Under the pieces are notes generated by a model. It was not told where the DNA came from. It did no database searches and was given only the letters and a program-made list of their open reading frames with translations. This document shows, piece after piece, positions 11,590 to 24,060 of a DNA stretch of 64,000 nucleotides. Made by a program: the position numbers and the translations under genes. Position 1 is the first letter of the stretch; each line of letters opens with the position of its first letter. The DNA lies in assembly GCA_006538405.1 (NCBI GenBank), contig BJKQ01000002.1, positions 3,410,001 through 3,474,000 on the forward strand, written 5' to 3'. This DNA is from Hansfordia pulvinata (taxonomy: Eukaryota > Ascomycota > Sordariomycetes > Xylariales).

Positions 11590-13135
11590 GACGAGGTCCC
11601 GGAGTCGAGGCCCCGGCGGGGGCGATGGCAGGTTTGCGAATAGTGGCATTTGGCCGACTGCCGCTTACCATAACCAGTTCTGGCTGACTAGCTGGGTAGC
11701 ACATATTTCCATCTGAGCACTCTGATTGGTCTGTTAGATGACACCCGCCGATGACGTCGATCATGCGAGAAACACAAGGTAGTCCGGGGGGTGTTATGAG
11801 GTCTTTTAGAGACATGCATGGACGCAGATGACGGTACAACTCTGGCGTGGCTTCTGATACAATTCGTTGCGGTTTTTCCGAATAGATTCCTTTTGAGATT
11901 CCGTCAATGGCTCGGCTTAATCCATCGGCCCTGGACTCGAGACCCGGCCGAGAGAGACTGGGCAGAGTCGTTCCGTGCATCATGACTCCATGGTGTTTCC
12001 CTCAGAGGCTGATTAGACCGAACGCACGGGGCGGGAAGCGATTGTCGGCAGCTTGCGAGACGACTGAACTTCGCCAGTGAATGCTGGTCAACTCCGGAAA
12101 CCAAGTCCGGCTTCGTCGCTGGCCACTTCGTAGACAAGCCGAGCGTAGAAGCCCAAAGCAGAAACGAAGCCTCTTTCTTTGGTCTACCCGTTTTCAAACA
12201 GATGAATGCTCCGGCCATTGACATAGGCGGCCCGCATGTATACCCAGGAGTATGATCTGACAGCCAGCAGATAGGGGTCCACCAGGCGGCATTTGGGTCT
12301 GTTCCTTGTACAGACAATATACTCCGCAGGCCAGCTTATTCATGGCACACAGAGATGAGAGCAGTTGCACGAATGACGTGCACTTTTGTCGGGCTGTTCT
12401 TCGATCTGCCAGCCGGAGCTGTGATGGCCGTTTGCATCATCGCGATTTCACTGCGCAAACAATCGATTCTTTGCAATTTCTCAGATTCAAATCAAGACCT
12501 GGAAAACTCTCACGCATAGAGATTCTTGCCCCCCCCCTGTCTTGTATCGAGATGCGTCAGTGTAAGGCAACTGGTCCAGAACGATTTAGGCAGATCACGG
12601 CCATCGACGATGAAATTGAGATCGGACCGCCTCAAACTGCCTACGTGGCAGCAACGTATACTCATCGAGATTCTGCTTTTAATCCCCAGGAGACTCAAGT
12701 CAAGGACACTGGAACGATTCTTACCCCTGCAGGGCATCTCACTGGAGAGGAGTCGTATGACTGCTGATGGGAATCTTTGTGGTACTGTCCCTTATCTCGA
12801 TGGTGGAGCATCGAGATTTGTTGTCCTGGTCTCCTGGAAAGCAACGCAAATGTGAAAATGTGTGTAAGGAACTCTGTGTACCAAGATGGTACCTGGATGG
12901 AAAAGGCAAGAGTCTTGAGACGGAGATTTGAAAAGCCGTGTTTTTGTTAATGGTGTTCTGTATCTTCAAACGACCGGCTGTATATCCTCCCAACGAAGCA
13001 TAGATGCCCACATCTAAGTGTTGATCCCATTTGATTGTGACGCTGTGTTGTTTTCTGCGGCCGGAAGAAACCGCGATAGTCGGCCGTCGCCAAGGGTCAC
13101 GAATGAAGGTCGTTTAGAAAGAGGATGAACGCTGT
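11590..13135. other. Convergent intergenic region
   Basis: This 1.5 kb lies between the LrgAB-like gene (+) and the Pin1 gene (-), both ending here. It is less GC-rich than its surroundings. Open frames near 12300-12860 have no recognisable motif and overlap on both strands, so I do not call a gene. Confidence 0.5.
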
Positions 13136-13842
13136 TCATTCCAGTCTCTCAATCAAGTGCAAGCCACTGGCCGTCTCCACAACACCGCTAATCTGGCCTG
13201 GCTGCAGAGCAAATGAAGCCTCTTCGAATTCGGGCTGCATGTCGCCCTTTCCGAAGTAGCCCAGGTCGCCCCGCTTGCGTGCAGAGGAGCAGTCGCTCTC
13301 CGTGGTGGCGAGGTCGCCCAGGGTGACCTCGCCGCTCTTGATCTTTTGCTCGTGAGCCTGAATGATCTGCCTTGCCTCATCCTTGTCGCGGACAATGTTA
13401 TTCTCGCGCCAGCTAGCGGGTCGTCGGCTCTGGTTGTGCTTCACCAGGAGATGGGCCGCACGGATCTTGCCCTCGGGGGACCGGGGGCGGCACCAGCAGC
13501 GGAACTGCCGCTATGATGCTGTGCCATGTACTTCTTGAGTTTCTCCGTGTCGGTGCCGGTCGGGGGCTCCCAGCGCGAGACCCTTTCGACCGTGTTGAAG
13601 TAGTAGGGCAGGTTCTTGGAGTTACTGTGGCGGACCTCCCAGCCCGCAGGCAGTCCTGAGTCGTCCTGTGTAGGTGGCAAGCAAAGTATTGGTCAGCGTG
13701 GTGGTCTCGCCAGGTGACACGGGGTCACACTCCGAGCAGCGATAGACGGGGATGTGGGAGCTAGAGAGAAGCACAACACGCCCACACACAGGGAGCAAGG
13801 GCAAGGGGAGTCGAGGTAAGGGTATCATACCGCGGCGCTCAT
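13136..13842 (-). CDS. ESS1: Pin1/Ess1-type peptidyl-prolyl isomerase (one frame break)
   Basis: Exon 1 (complement 13831-13842) encodes MSAA. After a 165-nt intron (13666-13830), exon 2 runs to the stop at 13136. The N-terminal WW domain is clear: LPAGWEVRHS, YYFN and SRWEPP. The C-terminal parvulin domain has HLLVKHNQSRRP, SDCSSARKRGDLGYFGKGDMQPEFE and the ending GLHLIERLE. The two domains lie in different frames. The switch maps to a run of five G (plus strand 13475-13479) or the adjacent G run at 13483-13487, and one extra base restores a continuous protein of about 180 aa. The enzyme isomerises phospho-Ser/Thr-Pro bonds, notably in the RNA polymerase II CTD, and is usually essential in fungi. 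An assembly error is therefore more likely than a dead gene. Confidence 0.9.
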
Positions 13843-14921
13843 CTTGCTCGTGTACGCGGTGAAATGCACGAATCTCGAGTTCTGGTAATTCTGGTAATTG
13901 ATTGTGGTTGAAGCCCTAAAGCTCCTGGTTCTGCTTTGTTTCGAAAGGCACGAGGGCGGCGGGGGTGATGCTGATATCCAATTGACTGCAAGAGGCTAAT
14001 ATGGGAGAACAGGCAGGTGGGCACAGGCCAGTTTGCGGCAATACACAGAGGGGGGCGAAGAGGATATCGCGGGGTATGCGGATGAAGCTGGTGGGATGCG
14101 CTGAGAGGATGGCGAGGCGGACGAAAGAACGTCATACGGCAGCCAGGCCGGTGCCCCTGGTGTTACGGAGGGATAACCCGTTCTGGACAGTCACGCGGAC
14201 CCGTTCCAGGGCATGGCACAGCGGCCTGGGGTTTGGGGGGGGGGGGGGGCGAGTGCAGGCCTTCTGTGGTCTGCTGGGATGCAGCCACGCCCGTTGATGC
14301 GGGGCAACGGGCGGGCAGACCTGAGCGAACGCGGGGTGACCTTTTCTTAGCCTGGCTCGCCTGGCTGGTCGATCCCCATTGCAGTACTCGTATGTACGGA
14401 CACTCGTAGGTGCGGGACCGTATTCGACGTGCAAGGCACGCCAGTGTTTGGCTTCCGTTTGCCAAGAATCCTGGAACCTTCCACAAAGCATGGAACCTAA
14501 ATCTCGGCTTCCTACCACCAACACTGCAGGCTGTTCGGCAGAGCGTCAGCCGGCGCCCAGCCCTGGCCAGCTGTCATCGGCGTCGTACCAGCGTCGTATC
14601 TAGGTAGCCTCGAACGTCCCAAGCAAGGGCCATGAGTTGTCGCAGCGGCGAGTCTCGCCCAGGTACCCAGGTACCTTCCTTGTCCCACGGCCTCGTTCGC
14701 CCTCAAGCGTATGGCTCGTCGCGCTGATCTGCATCCACTCACTGACCGTCGGGGCTGAGGCTTCTCACCTACGACTCATCAAACGCGACGAGACCGCCAT
14801 CTCGTCTTTGCCAGCCCTTCCGCCGTGGACCTAGCGAAAGCAAATTCTCGTCATTCTCGCCTGCCCCCATCGTCAGAGAAGCTATTCATCCCTCAGCCGT
14901 CGATCTAAAAAATAGATCGCC
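13843..14921. other. Divergent promoter region, Pin1 (-) and RPB9 (+)
   Basis: A 1.1-kb divergent spacer. It contains a 15-base G run (14235-14249), an octamer TACTCGTA at 14385-14392 and GGTACC-type motifs at about 14597-14676. No gene is seen. Confidence 0.55.
14235..14249. repeat. Poly(G) run
   Basis: Fifteen G in the Pin1/RPB9 divergent spacer. Confidence 0.85.
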
Positions 14922-16001
14922 ATGGCTACCCCCAACTCCACCGCCGACGCGGGCAACGTCGACAAGAAGGACCTCGAACAGATTACCTTTCGCTTCTGCT
15001 CCGAGTGCTCCAACATGCTGTACCCCAAAGAGGATGAGGACGCCCACAAGCTGCAATTCACCTGCCGTACCTGCCAGTACACTGAAGAGGCCACTTCGAC
15101 TTGCGTTTACCGCAACTTCATGAGCAGCGCCCAGGGTGAGACGGCCGGTGTCACCCAGGACGTTGGATCAGACCCTACGGTTGGTAGCCACCTTGTTTCC
15201 CATGAGCCTTCCCCCCGATTCCTGGCCCTTCATCATCACACGAGTGTTCTGGCCTGGCTGTCTGCTTGCGCTGCGGCTTGACTCGTCTCCACTGCATGAA
15301 GCCTATCACCACCAGGAACACAACGCGTTTGTCTCGGCCAACTCGGAGTTCGCCGTCGTCAGACCCCCTGACATGGCCTGCCTGGCTGGATACTGGAACG
15401 CGCTTGGGCCCGAGGCAAAAGCCGCCTGGGAAGAAGGGTTTGGTACCTGCAACGGCCGATTCACCTGTGATACACCACTGTCTCCTCAGCGGGCTCTCCT
15501 CTGGTAGTGTCTGGACCGGGAGAAGGACTTTGGTGATTCGGTGATGCTGTCAGCAACATAATTGCTTCTTGGAGACTCCAAAGGAACGATGCGCCGAACA
15601 ACATACCGACCGACGTCCAGGCTTCGTATTCCCCAGCAGCAAACAGTCCAGCGTCATCTTGTGGCCCCTGTTGATTTCGGTTAAACCGCTCTCGCTTCAA
15701 CCCGCGCCCGTGGCATCCAGCCCCAGGGGATCTGCTTTTCCTGTACTCTCTGTTGCTGAACTTGGCGCTGACAATGTGCCCCAATTGCAGCTCCCGCGAT
15801 CCAACGTCACTTGCCCTAAATGCAAACACAACGAGGCGGTCTTCTTCCAGTCCCAACAGCGTAGCGCCGAGACTGGCATGGTAAGCAATCCACGTTGCTT
15901 GTTCTCCTCTAAACGTACTCGTTTGAAGGACAGTGAACTGACTTGACGCCTAGAAACTTTTCTACGTTTGCTGCGAATGCGGTGATATTTTCCAGCTGTA
16001 A
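14922..16001 (+). CDS. RPB9: DNA-directed RNA polymerase II subunit RPB9
   Basis: Exons 14922-15179, 15791-15880 and 15954-16001 encode 131 aa. The first zinc ribbon uses C26, C29, C48 and C51 (FRFCSECSNML and FTCRTCQY). The middle has GETAGVTQDVGSDPT. The second, TFIIS-type ribbon starts LPRSNVTCPKC, continues AVFFQSQQR and closes with FYVCCECGDIF. RPB9 supports start-site selection, fidelity and TFIIS-linked backtracking. Intron 1 is 611 nt, far longer than its neighbours, and its donor (GTTGGT) is poor, but this join reproduces the family sequence exactly. Intron 2 is 73 nt. The protein stops soon after the last cysteine, without the charged tail many orthologues have. Confidence 0.92.
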
Positions 16002-17436
16002 CTTGATCATTCGTGTCAGCGAGTATGTCTTTTTTGGGAATGGATTTCGGAGTTGTGAATAGAGCGTGGAAAGGTCCGCAGCAAAGCTTAGACTGAAAAG
16101 CGTCCGCCCAACTGGGTAGGCGGGGTATATTTTCTCTCTCGCGCGTCGCCTCTTCATTCTGGCCACCGTCTCGAATTCACGGGTTCGAGTGGGAAGTCTT
16201 TGCTTCTTCGCCCTGGCGCAGCTGTTTTCCCACGCTTCAAGATTGCAACGTCACACGGGCAAGGAAGTAAGGCTATTCCTTGCCCCAAGTATCATGGCTC
16301 ATGTCACGACCACACGGTAAAAACCGGTTGAACGCACAGCAACAAGTCGGACTCGGTGTGTGCCGACTTAGGCATGGAGAATGTGCAATTGGCAGGCTGT
16401 TGCGGGCTTACGTGTCGTGCAACGCCACGCTGAGGGGTCTCGAGGACCCTGATTTTTTCATGGAGGACAGCACTAGCCAGGGACGGGTCATCTTGTGGAA
16501 GGGCGATATGATGTAGTTGCAGGGCGACCACACCCCTAGGTGCCTGTACGTCCTGGAGCTACCATATGCGTGCCAAAGAGCGCAATGGTAAGCATTTCTG
16601 GCATGACACGAGTGAGCATCTGCCGGTCATTCAGATTCCTGTACTGCCACACCACTGATTTGGGATTACGGCGAGAGGCCCAGATGAATCGAGTTGGCTA
16701 GCAGGACGTTTTACAACGAAATCAGTTCCAGGGTCCAGCTCGCAGATTTCCAGGGTCCTTCAAAGGACCCCGCTGTAAGCTGTCTCGGATAGCGATACTT
16801 GACCGACTTTTTATGCCATAAACGATAGTCAAAACTCCGTGGAACGGACGTCAACTTCACCCGTGACACCATAGGCAGGTCCCTGACTTTGATGCAGTCC
16901 TGGAAACATAATGCACGAGGAATAAGCTTCCTTCCAACTCGTCTATACTTCACGCTCTGATATAACCTAACACATTGATACATATACAGGTACAGTATGG
17001 CGGTGACGGTGCCAGCGTCCCCGGATCCCTCGAGTGGGCGCTGGGGTGACGCGTGTCGGTATTTGGCCATGTGCCACGTCTAGTGGCCACGTAGTGATGT
17101 TGCGCAATGGGCCTCACACATCCACAGCATCCCATGATGGGACTGCAGAGCAGGCGGGCCGAGCCAGCGCGAAGATGGGGGGGAGGGCACAAGGAGATAC
17201 AGGCTGCGAGCCCTTCTCAGGTGTCCCTGCGTCTTTCGTCTTCGATTGCCCCGGCCCCCGACCCCCTCTTCCAGCAGTCGTATGTGCCGATATAATTTTG
17301 CAGCTCTTTCTCTGGTTCCTGGTACTCTTCTCCGCGCCGCACCCGAGGCGAGAAGGAAATCCACTCGACTCGGTCCCCTTCGTCCCTCCCAAAGTGGAAA
17401 CGAAGCACGAAATCCCACCCATCTCTTTGCATCCCA
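16002..17436. other. Convergent intergenic region
   Basis: A 1.4-kb 3'-to-3' spacer between RPB9 and uL14m. A GGTTCGA-like string at about 16181 was checked as a tRNA B-box, but no T-arm stem forms. I see no gene or large repeat. Confidence 0.5.
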
Positions 17437-18093
17437 TCACGCGTGCATGGGGGCCATGCTGAGGATCTTGCTCCACTTGCGGCGGCGCAGCTCGGCGCCG
17501 ACGACGCCGTTGACGCGGGAGCCGATGGGGTCGCCGGCCTTGTTGATGAGGACGCAGGCATTGTCGTCGAAGCGGACGACGGAGCCGTCGGGGCGCTGGA
17601 CCTTCTTCTTGGTGCGGACGACGATGGCGTGGCGGATGTCGCCGCGCTTGACCTTGTTGGCGACCGACGAGGCCGACATGCCCGCGTCGGAGGCGCCGCG
17701 CTGCTTCTGCACGATGGCCACTATGCGGTCACCTATTTGTTGAGCACGGCACGGTCGCGCGGCTTGCGTTAGTTTTGCCTTGCGTTCCTTGTTGCGGCGG
17801 TCGGGGAGATCGGGAGGTGAAGGAGGGGAGATCGAAGGGCGGGAGAGAGAGAGAGAGAGGACGAGCTGGTGGTGGCTTGGATCGGTCGGGGCGGCAGGTA
17901 GGCTGGCCGGGTCATTTACCTATCGTGGCATGTCTCTTTTGACCGACAACGAGGGCGCACTCGACAACGGCGGCTCCCGAATTGTCGATGCAGTTCAGCA
18001 TCGTCTGGGCGGCGAAGCGACGTTAGAAGAGACCTCCTCGAGGCAATAAGGCGAGGGCAGGCGATGGGCCAAGCTTACCTTGAGCTGAATCAT
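17437..18093 (-). CDS. MRPL38: Mitochondrial large-subunit ribosomal protein uL14m
   Basis: Three exons, complement of 18079-18093, 17920-18004 and 17437-17732, encode 131 aa. Introns are 74 nt (18005-18078) and 187 nt (17733-17919). The protein starts [16 protein letters not shown], the bacterial-type L14 opening, and continues with [39 protein letters not shown] and [13 protein letters not shown]. It is collinear with bacterial L14, as in yeast Mrpl38, and unlike the cytosolic eL-type form, so it belongs to the mitoribosome. The first exon is only five codons; it is needed to supply the conserved MIQLK. Opposite-strand open frames across it are shadows. Confidence 0.93.
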
Positions 18094-19963
18094 GTTGGGC
18101 GGTTACAGCCCGAGCAGAGGGCCCTGGGTCGTAAGGCAGGAGGACGGCGGTGGCGGATGGGTAGAAGACGTTGTCGTCGTCGTCGCGGTGCGTGGGAGAG
18201 ATGCTCCGTTGCGCGTCAAAAATTTGGCGATCTCGCAGCGACCCGGCCAGAGAGGTCCTGCGAGTACCGATACGAAACAGATGTGGAGAAAAAGCGACAA
18301 GGAGGGCTGCTGTGGCCGCAGTTGCCAGGCTGGATCTGAGAGCAAGCCTGACCTCTGATTGGCCATTGGCAATGCAACAGCTAGCTGACTGCTCTAAATC
18401 CCAGCGTCGATGCGTGTACCTGTACTTGTAAGCACTCAGAGCGTGTCATAGCCACGGCGGTGCTTGTCCCGACGTAGTGGGCCCAGATTGATGGAGGACT
18501 CGGCCTGGACTCCTCGGAGGTCGATGGGCAGGGCCGAGATGTCCTGGGCCTTTTCAGGGGAGTTGCTTTGCAGGATTCTAGCAGGGTCTTTTCTCCCGGG
18601 ATCAATGAAATTGCAGCAAACTCCTGTGTCTCTGAATCCCGTCGAGGTACTCGTATCCAGTCGTCGGTTTCTGGGACGGTTGCTCATGGGCGATAGCCGC
18701 GACTTGGCGCCGTGATGGGCGAGAAAGCCGCTCGGCCCGGAGCGGCTAGGCTGTACGAGCGGTTGACCTGCCACTGTCGTCTTCACACTGGACCCGGGTG
18801 CGCTGGGGGCCAGTCCGGGGCCGCTTCCCGCGGATCCAACATGAACGAGTCAGACACCCCACCCACTGCCCCTTTGCGCCATCCCGCCTGTACTGAGGTC
18901 GTGCGCGTGCCTGTTCAAATCGTTACGGTACGGAGAAGTCCGTTCAAGACCGACTTGCGGCCTGGCGATACTGGGTGCTTATTTGTTGAAGGATGTTGGT
19001 CAAGCATGCACAGTCTAAGTTACTCCGTAGGTATCTTATGGATGTGAATGTGAATGAGTGATAACCAGCTGATGAGCCACCTAATCAGCTCTCTCACTCC
19101 TGGCAAAGAACGGGCCACTGCCCGGCTGGCTTGGTCTGGAGGTTGTGGTAGTGTCCCAAAGTGAAAGACTGTCCGTCGCCCCACCACAGCCATAGACGGA
19201 AGGGAACCGTCCGTCTCCGAGACTACGCGTACGAGGTACACGAATAACATAAGCAACCCCTAAGGTGCTGAAAGTACCAGCCTCACAACGGAGCCCCGGG
19301 GCTCGAGTACTGGGTATCTCACGGTCTGTGCTGGGCTGCACTCGCAGATGTATCCGCTCTGCGGCTGCGCTCAGGCTGTCATTGGCCAGCCCACTCTCTC
19401 CCCCTTCCCGCCTCTCCCTCTCCTCTAAGGAGCCAGCTTCGTCTTGCGCTTCACCCTACCCGCCCTGACCTCACCTCACCTCGCTCTCACCCCATCCCGT
19501 CCATCTCCCCCGTCTCCTCCCCCCTCCTCCCCCTAATGACTCTCCGCGTGTGAGATTCGCCCACCACCACCTCTCTCCTTTATCTTCTTTCTTTCTCCGT
19601 CTCCGATCTGGTCGCCCCAACCGGACTCGCCTCTTGCGCTCTCTTTCGCATTTCGGTCCCAGAGCCAGCCGTTCCTTGCCCCTGTCAGCCTGGCAATCCA
19701 GTCTCGTCTTCTTTTCTTCCGGTTGCTCGGCGCCATTCCACTCCCTGTGTAACGGCCACCGCTTGCCGCCTGGCAATTTGCTCTCGACTACATCTTTCCT
19801 GCGGCTTTCCTGTCATATCGAACCTAATCCCCCCCAGCATCCGGCTCCTACCAAGCCATTGCCGTATTTAATCTCTGTCCACACCCTTCTGTGAGACTGG
19901 ACGCCCGGCCTGCCTTGCATCTCGCACCGCAGCTCACCTTGCGACGCCAGTCGGCTCGCAGCC
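18094..19963. other. Divergent promoter region, uL14m (-) and SET9 (+)
   Basis: A 1.9-kb spacer. An octamer TACTCGTA lies at 18648-18655. From about 19380 to 19800 the plus strand becomes strongly C/T-rich, which is typical of a fungal transcription-start region and leader for SET9. No further gene is supported. Confidence 0.55.
19380..19800 (+). promoter_or_regulatory. Pyrimidine-rich leader/promoter tract of SET9
   Basis: The plus strand here is dominated by C and T, with runs such as ccccttcccgcctctccc, directly before the SET9 start. CT tracts of this kind commonly mark transcription start regions in filamentous fungi. The exact start site cannot be read from sequence. Confidence 0.45.
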
Positions 19964-22167
19964 ATGCCGAAAGTCACAAAGGCCGCTGGCGCCCCCGCCC
20001 TCGTCGCTGCGGCGGCGGCGGCGGCAGCTGCGAGGAAACAGCCATTGACCTTGGCTCAGCTATCAACTTACGACGACATTCTCACGGATGCTCTCGTCGA
20101 CCACGTAGGTCTTGTCTGTTTCCGCGGTGACGTGCACGGCTGTTCCACGTCTCCTCATCTGGTTCGACCCACCTGACTCGCTCCCAGCTGTACTACTGGA
20201 CCACAATCCCAAAGAATCGGCCTTCTTACCACGCTTCGCGCGGTGTCCGCGAGGAGGAAATGGCCAAGATTGTCCAATCGCATTTGATAGTCGGCCCTGA
20301 CATGGATGTCGCCGAGGCCAAGCTGTTGGCAACTAACGGTCTGCGCAAGTTCCACAACGCGCTCAAGACGCCCAAGGAGAAGAGCGACTTCAGGCAGCAT
20401 CTTCGCCGGTACATGCAGATCTACCTGCCCGATTGTCCATTCGAAGTCAGTTCCACCAACCGCTACACCATCACCACCCAGGAGGCGCGCGTCACAGCCC
20501 GCCAGTTCATCCGCAAGGGACAAGCGGTCAAGTATCTCTCCGGGATCCAGGTCCTTATCTCGCAGAAAGAAGAAGAGGCTCTATCTGCCCGCAAGAAGGA
20601 CTTCAGCATCGTCGTCAGCTCCCGCAGCAAATGCGCCAGCCTGTTCATGGGCCCCGCGCGCTTTGCCAATCACGACTGCGGCGCCAATGCACGCCTTATG
20701 ATTACTGGTCAAGGCGGCATCGAAATCATCGCAACTCGCAACATCGAAGTCGGCGACGAGATCACCGTCACTTATGGCGACAATTACTTTGGAGAGGGCA
20801 ATTCGGAGTGCTTGTGCCAAACGTGTGAAGACAATCTGGTCAATGGGTGGAAGCCAGCCGAGGGCGCCTCGCCCATCAAGAGGAGTATTGAGGAGCCGCA
20901 TGGGGATGGGTATTCGCTACGTCATCGACGACGGGGCGATAGCGCAGCATCTACGTCCAGAACGCCTTCCGACACTCCCGACATTCGACCGAAGGTCTTG
21001 AGGACTCGCCTGAAGGCCCTGAGGACCGATTCGAACCGACCTGTCTCAGCCGGGTCCCCCACTGCGGAAAGCGCATCTCCCGAGAAGCGAAAACGCCAAT
21101 CTGATCCGCTGAAAACGCCCCCTTTCACCCCTTCGAAGCGACACAAGACGGCCCAATACGTCGTCGAATCGGCGTCAGTACCCGAAGCTTTGTCGAGAAG
21201 CAGCAGCGAGAACGCTCCCAGTGTCAAAGCCGATTCCGATGCCTCGGGAGCTGCCGCTGAGCAAGTTGTCACGGACGCCACTAGCCCTGAGGAGACGGAC
21301 TGTGCAGCTTCGCAATCGTCGAGCACCGCTCCGACGAACAAGGCCACGCCAGTACTAGATGAGGAAACGCCCCTGGCATCTCTCTCGACGCTCCCTAATC
21401 AGGATTCTGAAGCCGCAACAAAGGACCCCGAGCAAGCTTCGCCCATCACCACGATCGAAGCCCCCATCAGAACGGACGACGACAGTGAAATAAAGGACTG
21501 TATCACGGTGCAAGACGGCGATGTATCACCGATGGAAATCGGAGATCTCCCCCCGCCAGTCACTCCAATTTCGAAATCCGCTGGTAGACCATCCGTCAAG
21601 GCATTGAAATGCACAGTGGCGGAAGCCGCCCTTCAGGCCTCCAGCAATTCGTCCAGAGGCCGAGCCCGCCGTCGAATCGATGCGTCCAAGAAGCCGATCG
21701 AGGTTCAGGAGCACGGGGCCACGAAACTCAAGTTTCGCGTTCCTGGTGACTATACCTTGACGCCCGTCCTGCTGTCCGAGTCGCACACGGCCTGGGTTCA
21801 CTGCACCATATGCAGCGAACCCTTTGTGCAGCAAGACGCATACTACACGAGAAGCGCATGTCCCCGCTGTGAACGCCACTCGAAGCTTTACGGCTATCAA
21901 TGGCCGAAGACGGAACCTGACGGCAAGAACGACAAAGAGGAGCGCATTCTGGACCATCGCACTGTGCACCGTTTCCTGAACAGGGGTGATGAGTTGAGAA
22001 TTCGCGGCAGAAAGATGGCAGCAGAGGCCTCTCGAAGCGAAACTCCGATCGGTGCCAGTGGAAGCAACCTGTCAGGAGTGCTGAGCAAAGACAGTGGAAA
22101 CGCCGCTGAAAGTGCTCGGCGAAGTGGGCGTCGAAGGCAGCCGAGCATCAAGTTGATGGGGTGTTAG
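19964..22167 (+). CDS. SET9: SET9/KMT5 histone H4 lysine-20 methyltransferase
   Basis: Exons 19964-20104 and 20188-22167 (83-nt intron) encode 706 aa. After a short polyalanine, the SUV4-20-type N-terminal helical region is followed by the SET domain at about residues 135-260: FEVSSTNRYTITTQEAR, ARFANHDCGANARL (NHDC at 208-211), GDEITVTYGDNYF, and the post-SET CLCQTC at 255-260. Residues 270-540 are Ser/Thr/Pro-rich and probably disordered. A second cysteine cluster, CTIC (586-589) and CPRC (605-608), matches the C-terminal zinc-binding module of fungal SET9. The enzyme methylates H4K20 and works in the DNA-damage checkpoint and heterochromatin. The N-terminal ATG gives the conserved TLAQLSTYDDILTDALVDH start. 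Confidence 0.92.
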
Positions 22168-23172
22168 CGGCTGGCAAGCCCTGTGCGCTCGGCGACAACG
22201 CTTCTGTTTTCGACATGTTGCCCGTTCGCGTTCGCATAATCGCCAGTATTTGAAGATTCATGAAATTCACGGAGTTGGTCAAGCAAGGAGGTCACGATGT
22301 CGGGTAGCTTGGAGTTGAGGTTCATTAACTAATTGTCTTTGAAGATCCGGGCGTCTGCACAACATGCGGCCCGCGGCCAAACCCTGATAGTATCGATACC
22401 CAGCCGAAATTCTCTTCCTGTACGATATTAGCCCAGCGAATAGGGTGTTTTCTATCGGAGACTTGTTTGCAAATCCAATAATCCATTGCCCGGCCTTTTC
22501 CTCTGTATGTGACGAATGCTTGTCACGAATCCAAGTCTCCGCAGCGACCATGGTCTTCCTTCCAGGAACTCGCCGAGTAGAATCGTGGGAAATCCCAGGC
22601 CCAGGGCAGGGCGAGGCGAGGCGAATGCTCGAGCGAGCGCACGGCTTTGTCTATTGTCAGTCAAACGGCATGCCTCTCCGCAGCGCTCGCTTTCGTCCGT
22701 CTTTCTTTGTCCGCCGAAAAGGCCACAGGCCGGCCGCGGGCATCGTTTGGTGCGGTTTTGTGGCGGTGAGTACGTACCCTTCCTCCTCTTTGTTGATCTT
22801 GCACAAAGAGGTGTTCTTTTTCCTTATCCTACGTGGCTTTCGAGTCAACCGAGCGGGAAGGGTTTTGTCGTCCTGCTCTGTCCTTGTCCGTGACCGGATT
22901 CGGGCGCGATGTCGAAGAAGGAGGTGCATGAAAAAGGCACAGCCCGTCTTCACCTCTCTCGACCATCGTCCGAATTTTTGACTTTTTCTTCTTCTTATTC
23001 TTCTTTCGCCTGGACTATCTATCTGTCTCTCCTTTCTCCCCCACCTAGAGAAAGCGCAGGGCGACGGTCGCTCACGACATCACCCGTCACGAACCACCCA
23101 GAAGACTTTGCAAATCGTCACTAGTCGGTCGGTTGTTCAGCCCTTCACATTTCGAAAGGGAACTTCGACAGC
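22168..23172. other. Intergenic region
   Basis: About 1 kb between two plus-strand genes. The second half (about 22940-23120) is C/T-rich and probably the leader of the next gene. Open frames here lack family features. Confidence 0.5.
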
Positions 23173-24060
23173 ATGGACGCGAATGGGCTGCCGGTAGCCC
23201 TTCAGTCCAACCTGGCCGCCGCGGCCGCGTCGTTTGAGAGCTGGGCCAAGGAAGTCGGAGGAACTGTAAGTTGCCAGCCTGTTTCTCTCTTTCTTTCTTT
23301 CTCTTCTTTCTCGTCTGTTTGCCCCTCAAATTCGTCCCCCTCCTCCCCCGTTTCTGTCTCGATTGCCGTCGCTCCGACTCAAGAGCCACTCCGAGATTCG
23401 CCACTCAATCTCCAACAACAGCAAGTCTAACCACCTCCCCGCAACAGCTCCAGGGGATCCAGCACAACACGCGCTTGCTCCCGCACTGGGCGGCGCTGGC
23501 GTGCGGCCTGGGCGCGGCGCTGCTGGCGCTGCGGGCGCAGTCGCAGGCCAACGAGGCGCTGCGCGTCATAACCGCGGCCACCGTGCGGGTGTCGGCCCAC
23601 GTGGACCAGTGGGACGCCGAGGGCCGCCGGCTCCTCGAGAGGGAGCACCGCGAGGAGCTTGCGAGCACGATCGAGACCGAGTACGCGCAGCTCGCCACGG
23701 ACGGGTTGCGGCACAAGGCGCTGGAGGAGTCCTCCCGGGGGGCCCGGGCGCCGGGGCGCCCCCCGGGTGGTGGAGGGAGCGGGAGGAGGAGAAGGGGTCG
23801 TGGTTCGACGAGAGGGGCGGGCTGCGCGAGCGCAGGACCTTCTGGTGGGGGTTGACCGAGACGCAGAAGCGGGAGATCCTGGGGCGGTTCGCGCAGTGGG
23901 AGCCCGTCGAGGGGACGCGCGGGATAGATGGATCCTGGATATCGCGAGGGCGGCTGCTGATATCAGAGATGCGCAGCAGGAGTTGCACGACGCCGAGTGG
24001 GGCAGGAGCGAGAGCGAGACGGAGAGTGACGGCGAGAGCGGGAGCGACGACGGCAGGTGA
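23173..24060 (+). CDS. Conserved-looking small protein with one membrane segment (two frame breaks)
   Basis: Exon 1 (23173-23265) encodes MDANGLPVALQSNL and on to VGGT. A 182-nt intron (23266-23447) follows, then an exon to the TGA near 24060. The protein has one hydrophobic segment (HWAALACGLGAALLAL), a long charged helix (EGRRLLEREHREELASTIETEYAQLATDGLR), then WWREREEEKGSWFDERGGLRERRTFWW, and an acidic Ser/Glu tail. Coding potential jumps frame twice: at six C (23759-23764) and at GGG (23921-23923). One added base at each joins the segments into about 235 aa. I do not recognise a named family; anchoring by the N-terminal helix with a coiled-coil-like body is inference. Confidence 0.7.

Noticed and set aside
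13136..13842. Pin1 gene as a true pseudogene
   Set aside because: A single break in a homopolymer with both domains intact and an essential family make an assembly error more likely.
16175..16200. GGTTCGA string as a tRNA B-box
   Set aside because: Flanking bases cannot form a T-arm stem and no A-box or acceptor stem was found.
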